64,000 bases of DNA, from NCBI RefSeq assembly GCF_024298965.1, contig NZ_CP085193.1, positions 7,688,001 to 7,752,000 of the forward strand, read 5' to 3'. The DNA comes from Streptomyces rapamycinicus NRRL 5491. Lineage in GTDB: Bacteria; Actinomycetota; Actinomycetes; Streptomycetales; Streptomycetaceae. The notes beneath the pieces are model-generated. The model did not search any database, was not told the DNA's origin, and saw nothing but the letters and a program-made list of their open reading frames with translations. Made by a program: the position numbers and the translations under genes. Each line of letters begins with the position of its first letter. Within the stretch, counting starts at the first letter, position 1. Below, one piece after another: positions 61,276-64,000 of this stretch.

Positions 61276-62673
61276 CTACTTCTTGACGCGAACTGTCTTG
61301 GTGGAGCGCGTTTCGAGTGTCATCTCGTCCGCCTCCGCGACCTTCGCCTTCAGTCGCACAGTACCTGCCGCTACATCGAGCACGTCCACCACCTTCGCAA
61401 GCAGTTTCGCCGTGTCTTCGTTCCCCGATGTGGCCGCCAGCTGTACGGCACGCCCCAGCTTCGCGGTCGCTTGTTCGGCATCGCCGGACTTGCGGGCATT
61501 CATTCCCTGTTTGATGGCCTGTGCCAGTTCGGCCTGGCCCGTATAGTGCGCTACCTGCGGATTCATCGCGGTGGAGACGACCAGATCATCGGTCCACACC
61601 GCGCGCACCAGCCCCTGCGCCAGCGGACTTGGCGGGCTGCCGACCCCGTCGGGCACCGGCTGGACCAGGGAAATCCTGGCCGCGAGCATCTCCTGGCCGA
61701 CCTCGGCCGCCGGAACCCGCACACAGAGGTGGTAGTCGCGGGACTCATCGCCCCAGGACCCGGTGGGGTAGTCGCCCGCGCGCGGACCGGCCTCGACGCG
61801 CCGGGCGGTGAGATCCTCCACAGTCGGTGCGACCTGTTTCACATACGCCACCTCGGCGCCCTTGGGGGTCCACAGCCGGAGGCTGACGTCGGCGACCTCC
61901 TTGCCCATCGCCGTCTCCATCATCCGCGTGAAGTCCGCGGTGAGCCCGGCGGGGTCGGCCACGATGTCCGCCGTTCCGAGCAGGGCGGCGGCGATCCCGG
62001 TGACCTCCTCGACCTCCCAGTCCGTGCCCACCCCGCGGGCGTCGCAGGTGAAGCGGCCCGCGCAGGCGTCGAGCACGGTCCTCAGCCGCTGCGGCTCCTC
62101 GTGCTCGTTCCGCCCGTCGGTGAGCAGGATGCCGTGCCGTATCGCGGCATCGGCGGAGCCGAGCAGCAGATCGGCCTGGAGCAGCCAGGTGCCGATCGCG
62201 GTGCCGCCGCCCGGACTCAGGCTCCGCAGCGCGTCCTTGGCCTGGGTGCGGGTGAGCGGATCGGCGGTGGCCAACTGCCCGTTTCCGGGGAAGACCTCGA
62301 CCGCCTTGTGGGTGCCCGCCACCACGGAGAAGGCCACGCCGTCGCGCACCGTGTCGATCGCGGCGGCGGTCGCGTCCCGCGCGTGGCGCATCTTCGTCGG
62401 CGGATAGTCCATGGAGCCGGAGCAGTCCACCATGATCACCACGGCCGCGCGGGGCGAGCCGCCGCCCGGGCCGGACGCGCTGCCGTACGCGCCGGGAGCG
62501 TCCTCGTACCCACCATGGGCGGGCACGGGTATCGGCGGCCCCGCCGTGGCCCCGCCGCCGGCCGAGGTGACGGTGATGATCGCGTTCACCTCGCGGCCTC
62601 CCTCGGGGAGGTACTCGTTCTGGTAGACCTCGACCGAGAACCGCGGCGCATCGGGCGTGGAGAAGTGGGCCAT
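61276..62673 (-). CDS. von Willebrand factor A domain protein
   Basis: A 465-residue protein; AAGGAG lies 8 bases before the ATG. The VWA domain at about 75-260 has the MIDAS sequence MVDCSGSM, with a Thr in GGGTAIGTW and an Asp in LLTDGRNE completing the metal site. The C-terminal part (about 390-465) is helical and Ala/Lys-rich. VWA proteins of this type bind partners through the metal site. Encoded between a PP2C phosphatase and an FHA protein, it resembles the TerY component of TerY-phosphatase-kinase triads. Confidence 0.93.
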   Translation of the reverse strand: MAHFSTPDAPRFSVEVYQNEYLPEGGREVNAIITVTSAGGGATAGPPIPVPAHGGYEDAPGAYGSASGPGGGSPRAAVVIMVDCSGSMDYPPTKMRHARDATAAAIDTVRDGVAFSVVAGTHKAVEVFPGNGQLATADPLTRTQAKDALRSLSPGGGTAIGTWLLQADLLLGSADAAIRHGILLTDGRNEHEEPQRLRTVLDACAGRFTCDARGVGTDWEVEEVTGIAAALLGTADIVADPAGLTADFTRMMETAMGKEVADVSLRLWTPKGAEVAYVKQVAPTVEDLTARRVEAGPRAGDYPTGSWGDESRDYHLCVRVPAAEVGQEMLAARISLVQPVPDGVGSPPSPLAQGLVRAVWTDDLVVSTAMNPQVAHYTGQAELAQAIKQGMNARKSGDAEQATAKLGRAVQLAATSGNEDTAKLLAKVVDVLDVAAGTVRLKAKVAEADEMTLETRSTKTVRVKK

Positions 62674-62695
62674 GTCATCCGCTCCTTGGCGACCG

Positions 62696-64000
62696 TCAGG
62701 CGGATCCTGCCCGGCCCGGGGCAGCGGGGAACGGCACGACCGCCACTGTTACGTTGTCGTGGCCCCCGCCGTCCAGGGCGTGGCCGACCAGGATCTGCGC
62801 GCTGTTCAGCGGCCGGGCGCGGGCGTCCGGCGGCACCGCGTGGGCCATCTGCTCCGCCGATTCGGCGTAGTTCCACAGCCCGTCGGTGCACACCACCACG
62901 ACGCCCGGCCGGTCCGGCTTGTACGAGGCGGTGTGGGGCTCCAGCTCATAGGCGTCCGCCCCGAGCCAGCCGGTGATGGCGTGGGCGCGCTCGTCCGCGT
63001 ACGCCTCCGCCTCGGACATCAGCCCCGCGGCCACCATCTGGGCCGCCCAGGAGTCGTCCTCGGTGAGCCGCGCGGGCGGGGTCGTACGGTCGTCGGGGAC
63101 CCAGTAGGCGCGGCTGTCCCCGACCCAGCCGACGGTGAGGATGTCGCTGGTGACGATGGCGCTGACGATGGTGCACGCCGGTGCGTTCTGATGGCGCTGC
63201 CCCTCGTGGTGGGGGGCGGCCGCGCCGGTGTCCAGGGCCAGGGAGTTGACCGCGTCGGCGGCGGCGATGATCGCCTCGTTCATGGCCTGCTGGGGGTGGG
63301 CGCCGCGGGGCAGCGAGGCCCGCAGCGCCTGACTCGCGGCATGGGCAGCGGCGGCCGAGGCCTCGTCGGGGCGGGTGGCCGAGGAGACCCCGTCGCACAC
63401 CACGGCGACCGTGACCGGTGAGCCGTCGGGCAGCGCGGCGGTGGACACCGAGAACGCGTCCTCGTTGCGGTGGTGGCGCAGCCCCCGGTCGCTGGCCGCC
63501 GCGATCCCCTCCAACTCACTCTCCATATGGTCGCGCGTCCGTGCCTGGGCGTGTCCGCAGCGCTCGCAGTATCCGTCCTCGTCGATGGTGCCCTCCTGGC
63601 ACGCGGCGCACCGGGGGCGGTTTTCGTCGCCGGGCAGCCGGGGGTCCGCCCCGGTGCCGGTCCCGCTGCCCGTGCCGCTCGCCGCGCTGGTGTGCGTACT
63701 CGCGTTGGTCTCCGGGTGGCTGCCGGACTCGCCGGGTGCCCCGGGCGCGCCGAGCGCCGCCGTGGCCCGCGGGTCGGCCACCTGGCCGTACCCGCCGGAG
63801 GTCGGGGCGGCCAGCTCGTAGTCGTCCGGCTCCGGCTCCGGCTCCGGGTGGGTGGACCGCGCCGCCCCGTTCACCCGCGGCGGCGCCGGGAGGCCGCCGT
63901 GCGCCTCCGACCGGTCGGCGATCGCCTCCGCCGACAGTGCGGCCTCCGCTGCCAGCGCGGCCGCCACCGTCAGATCGGCACCGCACTGATCGCAGTATCT
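62696..64000 (-). CDS. PP2C-type Ser/Thr phosphatase with zinc ribbon (5' end outside window)
   Basis: The frame is open to the window edge. The last 435 codons start RYCDQCGADLT, a zinc-ribbon Cys pair, so the gene begins upstream of the edge rather than at the GTG at 63967. A second ribbon (CAACQEGTIDEDGYCERCG) lies about 130 residues in. The PP2C domain follows: SDRGLRHHRNEDAF, VAVVCDGVSSAT, ILTVGWVGDSRAYW, VVVCTDGLWNY and GGGHDNVTVAVV, giving the metal-binding Asp residues. It should remove phosphate from Ser/Thr. It is 22 bp upstream of the VWA gene in the same operon. Confidence 0.94.
   Translation of the reverse strand, partial: RYCDQCGADLTVAAALAAEAALSAEAIADRSEAHGGLPAPPRVNGAARSTHPEPEPEPDDYELAAPTSGGYGQVADPRATAALGAPGAPGESGSHPETNASTHTSAASGTGSGTGTGADPRLPGDENRPRCAACQEGTIDEDGYCERCGHAQARTRDHMESELEGIAAASDRGLRHHRNEDAFSVSTAALPDGSPVTVAVVCDGVSSATRPDEASAAAAHAASQALRASLPRGAHPQQAMNEAIIAAADAVNSLALDTGAAAPHHEGQRHQNAPACTIVSAIVTSDILTVGWVGDSRAYWVPDDRTTPPARLTEDDSWAAQMVAAGLMSEAEAYADERAHAITGWLGADAYELEPHTASYKPDRPGVVVVCTDGLWNYAESAEQMAHAVPPDARARPLNSAQILVGHALDGGGHDNVTVAVVPFPAAPGRAGSA

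Overview
The window is high-GC actinobacterial DNA. GTG and TTG starts, ATGA/GTGA gene overlaps, bldA-type TTA leucine codons, the DUF5753/DUF397 regulator pair, a Spo0M homologue and a sporulation-type dynamin pair all point to Streptomyces. Everything here is read from sequence and family knowledge; no search was run.

Region 1 (1-29.8 kb) is the end of a modular type I polyketide gene cluster. The window opens inside a ketosynthase of the last PKS gene, which encodes two reducing modules (AT-DH-KR-ACP each) and a terminal thioesterase. The first AT looks malonyl-specific and the second methylmalonyl-specific, so a 2-methyl-2,4-dienoyl terminus is predicted. From 17.6 to 29.7 kb lie the accessory genes: a discrete acyltransferase, an ABC-2 exporter, a thioesterase-like protein that has lost its catalytic Ser and His, an acyl-CoA ligase, a flavin amine oxidase/monooxygenase, a large LuxR (LAL) activator and a sulfotransferase. 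Amine oxidase plus ligase plus discrete acyltransferase suggests an amino-acid-derived (amino or guanidino) starter unit, and the sulfotransferase suggests a sulfated product; both are inferences. A block of regulators and a STAND NTPase (11.0-17.5 kb) sits between the PKS gene and these accessory genes. It carries a decayed second copy of the DUF5753-DUF397 pair.

Region 2 (29.9-41.4 kb) is mixed chromosomal content: a LysR regulator, a translationally coupled CrcB-DUF190-CrcB operon, a polyprenyl diphosphate synthase, an orphan MbtH protein, a zinc alcohol dehydrogenase, a VOC protein, a KhtT/KhtU-like cation antiporter pair, a Spo0M homologue whose C-terminal tail is encoded with nine TTA codons, and an orphan cytochrome oxidase subunit I.

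Region 3 (41.5-46.8 kb) is a stress/carbon-metabolism set in decay. A universal stress protein and a glucose-6-phosphate dehydrogenase paralogue flank a broken GH15 glucoamylase gene. They are followed by two back-to-back gene remnants (alcohol dehydrogenase, alpha/beta hydrolase) and a methyltransferase.

Region 4 (47.0-48.6 kb) holds a DGQHR-domain (DndB-like) gene running into the 3' side of a tRNA-Arg(TCT) gene, a typical island position.

Region 5 (49-64 kb) looks like conserved chromosome: a dynamin-like GTPase pair, an SSB paralogue, a sortase-anchored thioester-domain surface protein, EttA, a thioesterase, a conserved unknown, truncated haemoglobin, a PCMT-like methyltransferase, and an FHA / VWA / PP2C signalling operon that continues past the window edge.
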